DNA of 23,467 nt from an uncultured Acetatifactor sp. GTDB taxonomy: Bacteria; Bacillota; Clostridia; Lachnospirales; Lachnospiraceae. The position numbers and the translations under genes were made by a program. The stretch spans positions 1 through 23,467 of the forward strand of contig CAJUSI010000095.1 in NCBI GenBank assembly GCA_910589035.1, read 5' to 3'. The notes beneath the pieces were generated by a model. That model was given only the letters and a program-made list of their open reading frames with translations. It was not told the DNA's origin and made no database searches. Of the stretch, positions 22,782 to 23,467 are shown in pieces (positions within the stretch are counted from its first letter, which is position 1; the number at the start of each line of letters is the position of its first letter).

Positions 22782-23467
22782 ATGAACCGAAAAGTAAAAC
22801 TTCCCATTGGCATTGAAAACTTTGAAAAACTGAGAACCGAGGGCTTCTACTATGCGGATAAAACCGGGCTGATCAAAGAACTGCTGGATAACTGGGGCGA
22901 GGTAAATCTTTTCACCCGCCCCAGGCGGTTCGGCAAGTCGCTGAATATGAATATGCTCCGCTATTTCTTTGAGTATGGATGTAACGGCGAGCTGTTTGAC
23001 GGGCTGGAGATCAGCAGAGAATCCGGCTATTGTGAAAAATATATGGGAAAATTCCCCGTGATCTCGGTTACCCTGAAAGGGGTAAGCGCCATGGACTTCG
23101 CCGGTGCGAAAGCCATGCTGCGCACCATTATCGGAAATGAAGCCATGCGGTTCCGGTATCTTATGGACAGTCCGAAGCTGGCAGATGACGAAAAAGAAAG
23201 CTACAGGCAGCTGATAACAGTGGATCCCACCGGGCGCCAGAAGTTTTCCATGTCGGACGATATGCTTACCGACAGTCTTCGAACCTTGTCCGGCCTGCTC
23301 CGAAAGCATTTTGACCAAAAGCCAATCCTTTTGATCGACGAATACGATGTGCCCCTGGACAAGGCCCAGCAGTACGGCTACTATGACGAGATGGTCACCC
23401 TGATCCGCAATCTGTTCGGTCAGGCGCTGAAGACCAACGACAGCCTGTATTTTGCCGTGCTCACCGG
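22782..23467 (+). CDS. AAA-ATPase-like / PD-(D/E)XK family protein (DUF1703 type), 3' end cut by window
   Basis: The first 228 codons of a gene that runs off the window. The start at 22782 follows AAGGATTAAGGG. The N-terminus is typical of the AAA-ATPase_like family: LPIGIENFEKLRTEGFYYAD, DKTGLIKELL, then FTRPRRFGKSLNMNMLRYFF with the Walker A-like RRFGKS at 48-53. The Walker B motif ILLIDEYDVPLDKA lies at 182-195 and the sequence reaches FAVLTG at the edge. Family members normally continue to 500-600 residues and end with a PD-(D/E)XK nuclease-like domain, which cannot be checked here. They are numerous in gut Clostridia and Bacteroidetes. Their role is not established; mobile-element or defence functions have been suggested. 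Confidence 0.88.
   Translation, partial: MNRKVKLPIGIENFEKLRTEGFYYADKTGLIKELLDNWGEVNLFTRPRRFGKSLNMNMLRYFFEYGCNGELFDGLEISRESGYCEKYMGKFPVISVTLKGVSAMDFAGAKAMLRTIIGNEAMRFRYLMDSPKLADDEKESYRQLITVDPTGRQKFSMSDDMLTDSLRTLSGLLRKHFDQKPILLIDEYDVPLDKAQQYGYYDEMVTLIRNLFGQALKTNDSLYFAVLT

Overview
The window looks like a chromosomal segment of a gut-type Clostridia, most likely Lachnospiraceae. The evidence is moderately GC-rich coding sequence, strong AGGAGG ribosome binding sites, tandem large serine recombinases, a FlxA-like protein, several chemoreceptors, and glycosidases for plant and host glycans. Family names come from motif recognition by eye; no database search was possible.

Left part (1-5320): the end of an integrated phage or phage-like element. 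It holds the 3' part of a two-domain lysin (amidase plus glucosaminidase, with an SH3-type tail) and a strong terminator. A tight module on the same strand follows: an HTH protein with two zinc-finger motifs, a small alpha-helical ORF, and two serine recombinases that overlap by 8 bp. A very strong terminator closes the module at 5266-5316.

Junction (5320-6120): no intact gene. It holds four copies of an AACGATAGC motif next to the recombinases (a possible attachment or recombinase-binding region). After that comes what looks like a scar of a second, mobilizable-type element, with several perfect hairpins and a truncated 35-codon ORF.

Middle (6120-12030): a chemoreceptor broken by an internal deletion; a GH127 beta-L-arabinofuranosidase followed by a GNAT acetyltransferase; a FlxA-like coiled-coil protein behind a plausible flagellar sigma-D promoter; and some decayed small ORFs.

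Right part (12030-23467): a glycan and chemotaxis region. A lipoprotein GH85 endo-beta-N-acetylglucosaminidase is followed on the same strand by a chemoreceptor whose stop codon overlaps the start of an FMN-binding lipoprotein. Facing them are a DUF4838 putative glycosidase and a sugar-type solute-binding lipoprotein, with a 4-helix-bundle chemoreceptor 22 bp behind the latter. No ABC permease is present beside the binding protein. The window ends inside an AAA-ATPase-like gene (DUF1703-type family).

The most interesting theme is the repeated pairing of a surface lipoprotein (FMN-binding, or solute-binding) with a chemoreceptor, next to enzymes that release glycans. My inference is that the lipoproteins present ligand or redox state to the receptors, so that the cell can swim towards glycans.
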